The notes beneath the pieces are model-generated. The model ran no database searches and had not been told where the DNA came from. It was given only the letters and a program-made list of their open reading frames with translations. Source: Medicago truncatula (taxonomy: Eukaryota > Streptophyta > Magnoliopsida > Fabales > Fabaceae). From it: a DNA stretch of 64,000 bases. Shown here in pieces: positions 11,275 through 22,692 of the stretch; position 1 is the stretch's first letter, and each line of letters starts with the position of its first letter. The translations under genes and the position numbers were made by a program. The DNA is taken from contig NC_053048.1 of NCBI RefSeq assembly GCF_003473485.1, positions 41,164,755 through 41,228,754 on the forward strand, written 5' to 3'.

Positions 11275-12030
11275 GGACTTCGTACCTTGCCGTTATGCAT
11301 GAGAATAAATACTTTATATTTGTAACGTAGTTACTCCATACCATTGCCCCATTTGTAAGGAATTAGGATTTCTAGTAAAAAAAATTGTCGCAATCATGCA
11401 GTTGGCTCAACCGTAATCATTGGATCGAAGTTGGAAGTTTCATATTTAGTGCAGATTTTTATTTTATTTTATTTTCCGCGTGCAAAATTGAAATTTTGTT
11501 CCGCGTAAGCATATATTCACAAGTCAAATTTAGTTCCCTAATTTTGTAGGCATGACTGGAACATGATAAGAACCTTCACAGTGAAATTTTGTAGTCTTTA
11601 AACGAGATACAAATTAATTATAAATTGTTTAAGAAATTCATAATTAATTTATCTCTGATCGAAGAAATTTAATTTTTTATGTAAAGCTATATTTTAACGT
11701 GCTAATCATGTATGAAAAAAAGAATGAAAAAATTCAACATGTAGGTCACATTTTTAGACTACATGTATATTACAGGGTGATCAACAATAAGAAGAAATTC
11801 AAGTTACAATGCTAGAATATATGTTTTATATTTTTAAGGGTCGTTTTTCAGACATAAGGTATATTACAGGGTTAATTTGAACAATTAACCCGTTAAAATA
11901 AGAGAGATGAACCCGTCGATAATGTGCTAAATAAAATTCCGAGACCTATTTGCGTGTGAGAATTTTCAGATTGCCCAAATTTTTCTTTTTGTAAGTGTGT
12001 TAATTAGCTTTTGGGTTGGGTCTAATGTGC
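11275..12030. other. Intergenic region, no gene seen
   Basis: AT-rich. A short phrase, TATTACAGGGT, recurs near 11770 and 11861. No coding, RNA or bounded mobile element was recognised. Confidence 0.5.
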
Positions 12031-13062
12031 AAAAATTATCGATCGAGCCCGGGCGACCGCCCGGGGTCGCCGGGCGGTGAAATCGCCCATGACTGGCAGT
12101 AGTGGTCCGTGGAGATTTGGTGGTGGTGGTCCGGTTCGCTACTATTTGTTTGTGTGGTGGTGGTGGGTGGAGTGGAGGGGGTCATCTGTGGGGCCGATAT
12201 GTGTAATTTGTTTTCGGCGGCTGTAGGTGTGGCGTTTTATCTTCCATTCATGATTAATCCTCCTTCAACAAACTTCCGGATCGTTTGTCGTCGTAAGGAT
12301 CGTGATGGTTGTGGTTGTTCACGTCGGTGGTCGTGGTGCTTCGAATTGTGCTTGTTTGGTGGCATACTTTCTGGTTGTGTTGTGGTGGTGGTGGGGGTGG
12401 CTTAGCTTGAGGGATTGTGGGGCTGTATTGGTGAGTTTTGGTGTCGGAGCGGTTTGTGGATGTGAGCGATATAAGGGGGTGGGTGTTTGTGGGGGTGATT
12501 CCTTTTGGAGCTGACTCTGTTGCTCGGGTCATTGTTCGTCGTCACTAGCTCTCGTTTTTTTTTTGTTGGGTTGTTAAGGTGTTTAGGTTGTTTGGAGGGT
12601 GCGTGTTCGTTGCGATGGGCCTTTTCCTTTTCATTTGCTTGTTGTTTGCACCAATCGCATATCATGTCTATCGTCGTACATATTGTGTGCTGGTGTCTGA
12701 TGGGCCAGTTATTTTTGCTTCGAGATCAGAAGTTGGTGTCTAGTTGCAATCATGTTTTGACTTGATATGGTGTTCTCTGGTGTACTGGGGGTGAGGAGTG
12801 CCCTGCTGATTTGGTTTTAAAGTCTGGTGGGCCGATCACTTTTGATTCGAGATCGGGAGTCAGCTCTTTGGCTTAAGTTGGTTTTTGGGCTTTTATTTTG
12901 TGCTCTTTCGGTGGATCGGAGGTCGAGAGGTTGTGGAAGCTGCATGTTCATTCGATTAGGAGCTTTTCAAATGTGGCTCAACTTGGGTGTTGTAGTCTGG
13001 GAGTTTTATTTTGAGGGGTGTTCTTTGGGGATGAGTAGTGACGATGGGTGGTTGCGGATACT

Positions 13063-14274
13063 TGATGAGTCAATAATTAGATGTTTTAGTTTAATATTTA
13101 GTTTCGCTTTAATTAGATTTATTTTATTTTATTTTAATATTATTTTCTTTTTGAGCTATTTTACTTCAATTGCATATTATTATATTTCATGAATGAATAT
13201 TTGATGGATTGAGTCTTGGAGCAAAAGAAAGGGGTTTTGGAGCTGATTCGGTACGAAAATACGAAGATTCGGAGACAAAAATATATTTCCCTCAAGTCAG
13301 AAGCTTGGCACGGCCGTGCCACCTCCCAGACAACCTTTTGCTGCTTTTGCTTAGATTCTAAGCTACTCTATTTGGTTTTACCACAAAGCCCTTTGCTTGT
13401 CGAACATTCTAGTGATGTAATTGCTTAGATTTTAAGTCGAATGTAACCTATAAATAGAGTAGCTAGCCATCACAAATATTCATCTTTTCTTTGGAATTCA
13501 ATAAGTGACAATTTTCTTTTGAATAAAAGTTCTTTTCTTTTCCTTTACTTTATTTACTTTTATGCTTTCTATCTTCTTCTCCATGTCTACGATGAACATG
13601 AGTGAGTAGACTTCTTTTGTCTTGGGATTGTTGGATAAGTCTAATGACATAATCCTAATCAAGCCAAGCCTTAAACCTTAATATTATGTAACCCTAGTTT
13701 CTCTTCTAAATTCACCGTTTTAACATGGATTAAATATTATCAAACTGTGGAAACGAAAGTGGAGGGTTTGATAATCGTTAATCCATTATTCCAAATGTTA
13801 ATTCATAAAACGATAGTGGAGTTTTAATATTTGATCAAGTGAATTTAGACAAGGATTGCGAAACATGAAAATAGTCTAGTGAACCTTGAGACATATAGAG
13901 TTTCGAACTTCAAGGATTCTAATAGTAATCAACCATGAAAATAGGCGTGCTTGCTAGAGGAACACACTCACTGAGACCGATAGGAGATGTGATAGGCTTA
14001 AGAGAAACTCGTCTTTAGAAACTAGGTCTAAAATAAGGTTTTAGGTTTAATGGCTTGGCTTGTGAATGATTTGTCGCGTATGACGGACCAACAATCCCAA
14101 GGCTCTCTTATTATTATTATTTTCTCTTTCAACCATTTGAAAACAACAATCTTGCAACTTGATTCTCCTCTAATCACTAACTAAAGTTAATTAAATTAAA
14201 CAACTCTCTGTCAGAACGATACTCTTTTCATTACTACTTCGGTAAGACCGTGCACTTGCGGTTTTATCCCATCA
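13063..14274 (+). mobile_element. Complete solo LTR (probably Ty3/gypsy) with 5-bp target duplication
   Basis: The 1212-bp LTR begins TGATGAGTC and ends TTTATCCCATCA, so the ends form the short inverted repeat TGATG/CATCA. ATACT flanks it at 13058-13062 and 14275-14279. No internal domain or second LTR is present, so it is a product of LTR-LTR recombination. It carries a TATA box (TATAAATA, 13449-13456) and a 16-bp perfect palindrome at 13306-13321. The ending ACCGTGCACTTGCGGTTTTA resembles dicot gypsy LTRs. The sequence on either side reads continuously as one GT-rich repeat. Confidence 0.85.
13449..13456 (+). promoter_or_regulatory. TATA box of the solo LTR
   Basis: TATAAATA inside the LTR, followed by a purine-rich AGAGTAGC context. 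It is the probable RNA polymerase II promoter of the former retrotransposon. Activity is not known. Confidence 0.45.
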
Positions 14275-14736
14275 ATACTGTGTTTAGAGTGTTTTGTTTC
14301 TATTAAGGTGTTCGTCTTAGGTGGTGATGTGTTTTGGTGGGTTTATCTTCAGGGGCTTTGTTTGGTGGTTATGGTGTATCGTCTATATGCGGCATTATTT
14401 GTATCTTGTTTCGTCCATACCCTGCGTCCTGCGGGGATGACGTTTAATAATATTTGCTGATTAAAAAAATTATACAGACACATTGAATCTAGACCATACA
14501 ATCCTGATTGATCTGATGCATGATTGAGTTCATCTCTAACTCAATCATTAGTAATTGTGCATTTGTGCTTTATTTCCTTCACTAATATTATATCTTCAAA
14601 AATCACAAAACATCAAAGAATCACAAGTATATTCCAGGCCATCAAATTTGTTGAACCAATATCTCTTGACACACACCTTATCACTTTATCAACTCACCTC
14701 AATCAAACCGACTCCATCAACAAATCACCTGAAACC

Positions 14737-16263
14737 ATGCAACTCTTCTGCTTCTCACCTGAATCATATCTCATCCTCATCATCTCCTTTCTCTTTCTCT
14801 ATCTCTACTTTCATTTCTACACCACCTCAAAAAACCACATCAAATATGGCTTCAAAATCTACCCTCTACTTGGAGCCTTACCTGAATTCATATTAAACCG
14901 CCACCGTTTCCTTGAATGGACAACACAAGTCCTCCGCAACTGCCCTACTAACACCGCGGTCTTTGTTCGCCCTGGCAAAATCCATGGCATCATAACAGCC
15001 AACCCTGAAAACATACAACACATTCTCAAAACCAAATTCGAAAACTATCCGAAAGGCGAAAGGTTCATCAACCTTCTTCAAGATTTTCTTGGTAGAGGAA
15101 TCTTCAACTCTGATGGTGATCTTTGGAAGCTTCAGAGAAAAACCGCCAGCTACGAATTTAACACGAAATCTCTACGTAATTTCATCGTCCAAAATGTAAC
15201 AGTTGAAACAGAAACCAGACTCATTCCAATTCTCTCAAAAGCAACTGAGAAAAATGAGATCATTGACTTGCAGGATGTTTTAGAACGGTTTGCATTCGAC
15301 AACGTTTGTAAACTCGCTTTTAATGTTGATCCTGGATGTCTTGGAGGCAACGGCACTACCGGAGCCGCTGCCTTCATGGCGGCGTTTGAAGACGCCGCCT
15401 TGTTAAGTTCTGGAAGGTTCATGACTCTTTTTCCATTCTTGTGGAAAATGAAGAAGATTTTCAACGTGGGATCAGAATGGAGATTGAAAGAATCAATCAC
15501 AACCGTTCATGAGTTTGCTGATGAGATCATAAGGTCAAGAATGGAAGCTAAAGAGTCTCCCACAAAAGGTGAAGATTTATTATCTCGCTTCATCGGAACA
15601 GAAGAAGCTTCACCGGAGTTTTTACGTGATATTGTAATAAGCTTTATTCTCGCTGGACGCGATACTACATCGTCTGCTTTGAGTTGGTTTTTTTGGATTT
15701 TATCTTCAAGAAATGATGTTAAGGAAAAAATAATCGAAGAAATTGAAACTATACGTTTAAAGAGTGGATGTGCAACGACGATGTTTGGATATGAAGAGTT
15801 GAAGGAGATGCATTATTTGCATGCAGCTATAACCGAGGCAATGAGACTGTATCCTCCGGTGCCGGTTGATACAAAAGCGTGTTTAAATGACGATGTCTTA
15901 CCAGATGGAACTAGGATTATGAAAGGTTGGTTTATTTCTTATCATACTTATGCTATGGGGAGAATGGAGAGTGTGTGGGGAAAAGATTGTAATGAGTTTA
16001 AACCAGAAAGGTGGTTAGAAAATGATAAAGATGGTGCGAGTGTGTGTAGAAGTGAGAGTCCGTTTAGGTTTCCGGTGTTTCATGCGGGTCCTAGGATGTG
16101 TTTAGGGAAGGAAATGGCTTATATTCAGATGAAGTCTATTGCGGCTTCGGTTATGGAAAGGTTTGAGATTGTTGCTTTGGAGAAAGATACTTGTCCTGAA
16201 CATGTTTTGTCTTTGACTTTGAGGATGAAAAATGGGTTGCCTGTGAATGTCAGTCTAAGGTAA
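14737..16263 (+). CDS. Cytochrome P450, CYP94 family (CYP94D-like), intronless
   Basis: A single exon of 508 residues. CYP94 enzymes sit on the endoplasmic reticulum and hydroxylate the omega carbon of fatty acids or of the hormone jasmonoyl-isoleucine. Seen here: an N-terminal membrane anchor (SYLILIISFLFLYLYF), the I-helix oxygen-activation motif AGRDTTS (306-312), the ExxR pair EAMR (367-370), PERW (FKPERWLE), and the heme loop FHAGPRMCLG with ligand Cys455. The phrase NYPKGERF and the FNSDGDLWKLQRKTASYEFNTKS run are typical of CYP94. The frame is open from an ATG at 14524, but those extra 71 residues are Ser/Thr-rich and precede the anchor, so the ATG at 14737 fits the family length. Subfamily is uncertain: CYP94D by resemblance, with CYP94A or C as alternatives. 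Substrate is not shown. Confidence 0.88.
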   Translation: MQLFCFSPESYLILIISFLFLYLYFHFYTTSKNHIKYGFKIYPLLGALPEFILNRHRFLEWTTQVLRNCPTNTAVFVRPGKIHGIITANPENIQHILKTKFENYPKGERFINLLQDFLGRGIFNSDGDLWKLQRKTASYEFNTKSLRNFIVQNVTVETETRLIPILSKATEKNEIIDLQDVLERFAFDNVCKLAFNVDPGCLGGNGTTGAAAFMAAFEDAALLSSGRFMTLFPFLWKMKKIFNVGSEWRLKESITTVHEFADEIIRSRMEAKESPTKGEDLLSRFIGTEEASPEFLRDIVISFILAGRDTTSSALSWFFWILSSRNDVKEKIIEEIETIRLKSGCATTMFGYEELKEMHYLHAAITEAMRLYPPVPVDTKACLNDDVLPDGTRIMKGWFISYHTYAMGRMESVWGKDCNEFKPERWLENDKDGASVCRSESPFRFPVFHAGPRMCLGKEMAYIQMKSIAASVMERFEIVALEKDTCPEHVLSLTLRMKNGLPVNVSLR

Positions 16264-17140
16264 AGGAAAGTGTACGAAGGTTTGAAGGTGTAAAGTTGTG
16301 AAATGTAGTCTGCTGTAAGTGGATAGTTGATGTGTAGATTGTAGATGTACACAAATCACACAATTGCTGATCTAAAATGGATGTTTAGGATCATAAGGAT
16401 TTGCATTTCAACTTTGTATATGTATGGCTGTTATTTTTCCATCAAGGGACCAAATTATGTGCATCTTCAATATTGTGTAACCACAGTTTATGGTCTCCTT
16501 TCAATATTTGTTGGCCAATGGTAACATCATGCTTTTTTTATTCTGCCAGAACAATGGAACTACTTTCTGGAGCTTTATAAACCTTGATGATTTCTTTTTT
16601 ATAATCAAAATATATATTAATACTAATGAATACAAGAGTATTATAATCCATATTAGCATTACAAATCTAAATAGATTAAAACAAGGCTAACACCAAACAG
16701 GACAATTACACCAACCCCCAATTTTAGGATCTGCTCTACCAACAAACTAACCCCAAAACACCAAATATGTGATACCAATGTCACACAATCTGCAATCCCA
16801 AAAATAGAAGTTTACATGCAATTTTAGTACATTTAAAATTTAAAAAATCAACAGCTAAAAAACAGTATTTGAGGTACAGCAAACTTTGCTAGAGATACCT
16901 TCCAATTGGAATATAAGAGTGAGGAAAGAATCATCTCTTGATAAGTAACTCATAATGTGAACATTTCTAATAAACTTCTAAAGAAGAAAATGAGATACAA
17001 AAATGAGAAAATGTGATTTAAACTAACAAGTATCTCATCATGGTAAATGTTTCCACACTGTTTTGTGGCAGCAGTACTAGTAGCACTCAAGATGAACATT
17101 ACATAGGGATCAAAAGGAAATAAGGAATTTATACACAACT
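16264..17140. other. Convergent 3' flanks of the P450 and CHL27
   Basis: Holds the 3' UTR of the P450 (+ strand) and the 3' UTR of the cyclase (- strand, up to 17140). Short open frames have no recognisable products. Confidence 0.6.
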
Positions 17141-19575
17141 TCAGTACACAAGCCCCCGTTCAAACTCGGGGAAATCTACGGATCCTGACTCAATTGGTTT
17201 CATCAGATACGCAGCCAAAAGCTCAGATACCAGGGCAGCAATCAGTGGAATCCTCTTAAAGTTCTTCACTACTGAATTGTCATCAGTCTCGCCAATAGCA
17301 AGAATCTTCTGGTTTATCACCACCATCCGGTCCAACTTTCTCTTAAACTCTGGGTTCTCAACATCAAGTACAGCTGGGAAAATCCTTGCAGTTGTTCGGT
17401 TTGTCTGCAAAAACAACCCAAAATGAAGCTTAAGTAACTGCTTGTGATTTAAAAGTTCATCATTTATTCTTAGTTAATCAACTCTCGCTTATCATAAGTG
17501 TTTATAACGTTAACTCAAAGCTCCACTACTTTAATTTGACAGAGATTATAGCGAATATGCAAACACAAACTAACCTCGATTATGACATGCATGTCAAACT
17601 CTTTTGTGTTAAGTCCAATTCCTTCATAGAAATCTGTGCGTTGGCAATCATTCAGATACATGGTGACATAAACCTGCAACACAAATTTGATAACTATGTT
17701 TAACTAGGGCTAATAAAATATAATGACCACAAAATTATAATGGAAGACAGGAAAAATGTGATCTCTTTGGCTAGAATACAAAGGAATGCCAAGGAAAATC
17801 TGATTCTCCATGTTGGATATACTTGTCATCTATGAAGCACCGACACAACCAACACAGACACGGACCAAGTACTAATTTAAGAAAATAGAAGTGATTGAAT
17901 CTAACCACACGTGTCGGTGTCGTATAGATGTCAGACACTTGATATGTCTTCAACCTGAAGTGTCGGTGCTACAAAGCTTGTCCTCGATGTGCATTCTCAG
18001 TTAAGGTTTGTAAAGTATTATGTAACTCGGCACCAATTGGAACTAGCTATTGAGGTTTCAACTTAAGAATCTTAAAGGAAGAGCAAAAATGTGTATGCAA
18101 AAGAAAGAAAAGATACCGATAGACAGAAGAAGCGTGACCACAACTTCGCCTTCCAGTCATTGAGAAATTGTGGCTGTGCTTTCATCAAAGCAGAGAAGAA
18201 ATCTCCATGCCTGTTCTCATCTTGGCACCAGTTCTCAAAGTACTTAAAAATGGGATAACATTGGTACTCGGGATTTTGTTTGAGATGTCTGTATATGGTT
18301 ATGTATCTCCAGTATCCAATTTTCTCAGACAAATATGTAGCATAGAAAATAAATTTGGGCTTGAAAAATGTGTACTTTCTAGCCTTTGTCAAGAATCCCA
18401 AGTCCAATGCCAAATTGAAATCAGATAAACCCTTATTCAAAAACCTGCATATAAATCAAAAGAATAAGCTCAATAACTGCACGCAATAAATCGTAAACCG
18501 TAACTAATGTATATTCTTTTAACGATTTCTCCCCATGCGTTGCATGATTCTCAATACTAGACATATAGACAAGTAAAAGCACAAGATGTTTCCTTACCCT
18601 GCATGCCTAGCTTCATCCCTGGACATCAGAGAGAAAATCTCAGCCACCACAGGGTTGGTTTTCTGCCATATCAAATCCCATGCAATATATCAGACCATGA
18701 ATAGAAGACAAAAAAAAGTGTATAAAGAACAACAGCATCTAACAAGACATTAAATGTAGCAAAATTACATTAAACTACCCAAATGTCATAAAACCAAAAT
18801 CCTAGTACGTAGTGTTGCAAACAAAGTTGTCTAAATGATGATTTTTTACTTTGCATGTCCCCAAAAATACTTTTCAGACCATAAAAAAGTTCAAAGAACT
18901 GTTTTTCATTAAGATTGCATGATGTTGTCAATTCAGTCCCTGAAATTATTAATATTTCAAAATAACCCTTGAATTTGCAAATTTACAATCATATTAGTCC
19001 TATTTCAAAATTTATTAGCTTCATGAACCAACTTGCTAAATTTATGATATACTCATCATCAATTATGCTAAAATGAATGTTGAATAAGGTTTATAAAGAA
19101 ATAAAGAAAAAAAACAAACCTTAAGTCTCCTTCCAAGCTCTTTGTAGAGAAGAAAACCAGAGAATTCAGCAGTACAAGACCTCTCAAGAAACTCAACAAA
19201 GATCTGTCTAAGAGGGCCATCAAGTTTATCAGCAGCTTCCTTAAACTCCTTGTTCCTAACAAAATGAGTTTGATTGTAATCAGTCTTAAATTCCTGAAGC
19301 AAAGCTTCAAACTCATCTTCATTAAGGTTCTTGTTAATCTCAGTGTTGAAAAGGGTCTCCATTTCATCAAAATCAGTTGTGTAGAATCTTGGTGTCAAAA
19401 GGGTCTCTTTGATGGCAGTTTTGTTTGGTTTCTTGCTTGGTTTTGTTGAAGTTGGTGTTGCTGTTGGAGTAGCAGACATTCTTATGGAATATGATGAAAC
19501 TGTTCTTCTAGGAATGTTGCTGAATTTTGGTGTGAATTTTGAAATTGGTTTCACAAGAGCCATTTCTGCTGCCAT
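17141..19575 (-). CDS. CHL27: Mg-protoporphyrin IX monomethyl ester oxidative cyclase, chloroplast (AcsF/CHL27)
   Basis: Five minus-strand exons (19575-19120, 18662-18598, 18444-18117, 17673-17575, 17404-17141) join in frame to 403 residues; Arabidopsis CHL27/CRD1 is 409. The enzyme is the diiron subunit of the aerobic cyclase that builds ring E of chlorophyll, making divinyl protochlorophyllide at the plastid membranes. Roughly the first 40-50 residues are Ser/Thr/Pro/Lys-rich and acid-poor, like a chloroplast transit peptide. The diiron ligands fall in rubrerythrin-like motifs: [18 protein letters not shown] (Glu169, His172) and DENRHGDFF (Glu250, His253). The C-terminal run [20 protein letters not shown] is close to invariant in plants. 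The start is the ATG at 19575-19573; a second Met four codons later is also possible. All junctions are GT-AG. Intron 3 carries a small inverted-repeat element. Confidence 0.95.
17831..17973. mobile_element. MITE in CHL27 intron 3
   Basis: Ends TATGAAGCACCGACAC and GTGTCGGTGCTACA are near-inverted, with GTGTCGGTGTCG in the middle. Its reverse complement matches the element at 22693-22838 along the whole length, so they are two members of one family in opposite orientation. No clean target duplication was found. Confidence 0.6.
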
Positions 19576-21783
19576 AATTGGAGCAAAAAACTTTGATGGG
19601 GGTCTGTGAAGTGAGTGAACTAAAAAGCTTTGAAGTTTGAAGATGTTTTTTGAGAGACAAAGTACTATAATTTAGATTGAGTTTGTGTGATAGAATCTCA
19701 TCCAATGAAATCTTTGAACGTTAATTGAAAGATGACACGTGGCATTTGTTGTATGTTTCTGCTTGTAACATGATTGGTTGTGGTGATTACATGTTGTTGA
19801 TGAGAACTTGTGGCTTTCTTTTGCTCTCATTGGATACTTGTTACAGTATTGATTTTTGTTTAAGATTGGTTTGTTTCAGATTGCTAGATTTGTTTGTTTT
19901 AGATTAGTTTGTGTGCTGAATTAATAAGTTAATTTTTTGATTTTTTTTATTTTTAAAAGGTTAAGTGTGTGTTTGGATACACGTTTGCCAATCCAATTTC
20001 AATACATAATTGCAGTGAAAATTTTGAAGCTAGTATATCAATCTAATTTTTTTTTTTTTTTTTTTTAATTGTTGTGGTTTTCATCGCAATTCTGTACAAA
20101 TTCGACGTCAATCCAAACATATACTAAATAGTTTTGTAGTCTCTATGAAATTAGAAATCTTTTAAGCTTGATTCGATAAAACATTTGATAACAAATGTCC
20201 TAAGAACGCTTGTTAAGAAATCTAAAATGAACAATTTTATTTTAAAAATAGTGTATTCAACACATTAAAATTTTAAAAAACAATTTTTTTCACATAAAAT
20301 TTATTTATTGTTTTATTTTTTTGAATTTTTATCAAATATATAAATGTCTAAGGATATTTCTTATCATGAACTTTTATTTTAAGACTGCCATCGTTAGAAA
20401 AGATTGATGTGGCGGTGAGTTGTGAAGATGATTGTTTGATGAACCAATACGGTTCTTAACAATATGTTGGGTAAGTTTATGAGAATCATCATAATTTCTT
20501 AAAAGATTGCAACATTAGAGTAAAAATGAATGAGATGTTTCAAATGAATAATATTGTGTATTTCCCTCATGGATTTAGCTCTCTATCTTTTCAAAAGGAA
20601 GAACATAAATTTGTTTGACCATAAAAATTATTCATGTGTTATTATTTATTTCATAAAATAAGATTATTTAAAGATACAAATGTAATTAGTTTTTATCAAC
20701 TAAGTTAACCAAAAGCATTTAGATGAGGTAGTTTAGGTCTCAGGTGACTTATTCATGTAGTTTAAGTTCAAATTCAACCTTAAGAATGCAAAAGTTTTAC
20801 CGACCTAAAATTCAATTCCTATCTAGCTCAAAGGATTAATCTATCAAATTGTGTCGGAGGTTATCAACTTTATACCCATAAAAAGTTATGAAAATACTAA
20901 CGAGATCCCCCGGTGTTTTCTTTAAAGACTTTAAATGATAAATTTTATAAAAATTTGTGTTTTCAATGCATTGAAAATTGAAGTATTTGACCTTTTTAAA
21001 AAATAATATCTTGATTTAAAATTTTTAAAGAGTGTCCCAGAGATACTCATTAGCAAGAAGAGTTATTACCAATAGTTTTCCAACAAGTCAAATGTAATCT
21101 CTCACAATTCAAACTGATCACATTTCAACATCTCAAGCCTTTTCTCTCTTTTGAATGATGGGAGATCACACTTTTTCTTCTAGTGAAAATTAAACATGAT
21201 GGGATCTATTTCGCTTTTCTAATCCTATCTTTAGTTTCAATCAAGTTGAGTGGTACTTTCCCACATCAAAAACATTAAGGTGACACTTAGATATTGCATG
21301 CTTCACAAGCAAAGGACCTGATGAGAGGGACAGATAAATTGAATCATACAGAAGAGAAAAATCAGTATCAATGTACTACTTACAGAAGTTCTAAATATCC
21401 ACTAGTAAATAAAAAAATCAACCAATCTAGAATTTAACAAGGGACTAAGTGGAGTAGACAGACACATCTAGCACAGTACCTATCATAAAACTTAGCCAGA
21501 CAATCTTTTCTGCATTATTTTGAATGCAAGTGGAGTTTACACATCATACAACAAACACTTGCCAAAGTTTTATACCAAAATGAGAGAGGAAGTGCAACGT
21601 CAGCCCCTCCTTTATAGCATCAATGAATTTTGCATGAATCCTGCATATTCAGAATTCTTACAAACCACCAACTGCTGCAAACCAATGTGGTATGGAAGGA
21701 CTATCCTCCATAGGCAAACAGGTAATCAAAGAGAGGACCTGCAACAATAAATAAAGATCAGTCAAGGAAATGGCTTAAGAATG
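19576..21783. other. CHL27 promoter side and intergenic region
   Basis: The first few hundred bases are the 5' UTR and promoter of CHL27 (transcribed leftward). The rest is AT-rich. A minus-strand stretch at about 21745-21702 follows a good splice acceptor (TTGTTGCAG) and reads GPLFDYLFAYGG then stop, which could be a last exon, but no upstream exon was found. A degenerate SINE-like phrase lies near 20720-20860. Nothing else is supported. Confidence 0.45.
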
Positions 21784-21855
21784 AAACCTCAAAGTAGTTG
21801 AATTCACCTCAAAACATTACATTCCCTCAAAACATTCCCCCATCCAAACACACTC
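21784..21855. mobile_element. Truncated Tourist-like MITE
   Basis: Matches the right half of the element at 11114-11271: CTCAAAGTAGTTGAATTC, then ACATTACATTCCCTCAAAAC, then the terminus CATCCAAACACACTC, followed by TAA. The left half is missing. Confidence 0.7.
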
Positions 21856-21858
21856 TAA

Positions 21859-22095
21859 GGCTTTGTTTAAGAATATTATAACAACGTGGATTGAATTTGA
21901 AGAATTCATAAAAACCCTTCAAAGTCCTCCAATGCAATTTTTGAGTTCCCCCCAAATGATAGGGATTTTGTATTATAAGGAAAAATGAACCCCTCAAAGC
22001 CCTCCCCTATCAAAGTTTTCCATTTCTTCCTCTTGCTTCTTCCTTTTTTCCAAAGTCCTCCCCTCCCTTCCTCCTCCAAACTTGCAAACAAAACC
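21859..22095. mobile_element. Tourist-like MITE abutting the truncated copy
   Basis: Starts GGCTTTGTTTAAG and ends CTTGCAAACAAAACC, the same end type as the element at 2098-4467. The TAA at 21856-21858 is shared with the preceding truncated MITE; the right flank reads ATA, so the target duplication is imperfect. The interior has CCCTTCAAAGTCCTCC and the reverse-like AAGTCCTCCCCTCCC. Confidence 0.55.
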
Positions 22096-22128
22096 ATATG
22101 ATGGAAACTAAATAAAGTATTTTACATA

Positions 22129-22358
22129 GCTTATGTTTGGCAATTGAGTTTTAGAGGGAAAGGGAGGGGGAGACTTATTTTACATTTATAAATTAAATAA
22201 AGTATAAAATGTGTCTAAAATCGATTGAGAGGGTGAATGAAATATTATATGATCATATATCATATCATTCCTTCAAAAAAAAAAAATCATATATATGTCA
22301 ACATATAGACGTTCTCCAGAACATTCCCCTCAAAAACTCAACTCCCAAACATAACCTT
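22129..22358. mobile_element. Third MITE of the cluster
   Basis: The left end CTTATGTTTGGCAATTGAGT and right end ACTCAACTCCCAAACATAACC are inverted relatives, with GAGGGAAAGGGAGGGG opposite ATTCCCCTCAAA. Within it, at about 22259-22295, is a TCCTTC-plus-A-run insert between imperfect ATCATAT repeats. Confidence 0.5.
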
Positions 22359-22692
22359 AGAGATTGCTTGGTTTGATAAAACATTTTCTACTCTTATTTT
22401 CTTTTTTAATTGCAATATTGTCCTTTTGGTTTCTGTTTACAAATACTTGTACATAAAATTGTGAAAATGGCTTTGCAATTAAAGTGAAAACTGAAAAAAT
22501 AAGAACAGAAAATGAATTCTCAAACAAAACAGTTTCTTAATTTCTTTTTCCTCCCTTTTTGCAGTACATTCGGCATTACAGTATCTAATCCAAATTCGAG
22601 CATGATATGTTGAGCAAATGTTACTGTCAGAATAAGCAATTGTCGCTGCCAATGATCCAACTTAAGCAACCCACAAAAATTTACGGGCATAA

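Larger units (their letters stand above)
12040..14464 (+). mobile_element. LINE-like retrotransposon remnant, interrupted by a solo LTR
   Basis: The sequence is GT/GC-rich, unlike its surroundings. It opens with a GC-rich hairpin (CCCGGGCGACCGCCCGGGG) and ends in a LINE-like 3' end (TTTAATAATATTTGCTGATT) and an A run. AAAAATTAT occurs on both sides (12031-12039 and 14465-14473), a possible target duplication blurred by the A tail. Subtracting the inserted LTR leaves about 1.2 kb. No reverse-transcriptase frame was recognised, so the class is an inference. The open frames on both strands at 12109-12765 reflect base composition and have no recognisable product. Confidence 0.4.

Noticed and set aside
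12109-12765. Several overlapping open frames on both strands
   Set aside because: They stem from the GT-rich, stop-poor composition of the LINE-like remnant; products are low-complexity Val/Gly/Trp or His/Pro runs.
14524-14736. N-terminal extension of the P450 from the first ATG
   Set aside because: It would put 71 residues ahead of the membrane anchor; CYP94 proteins start at the anchor, and the ATG at 14737 gives the usual length.
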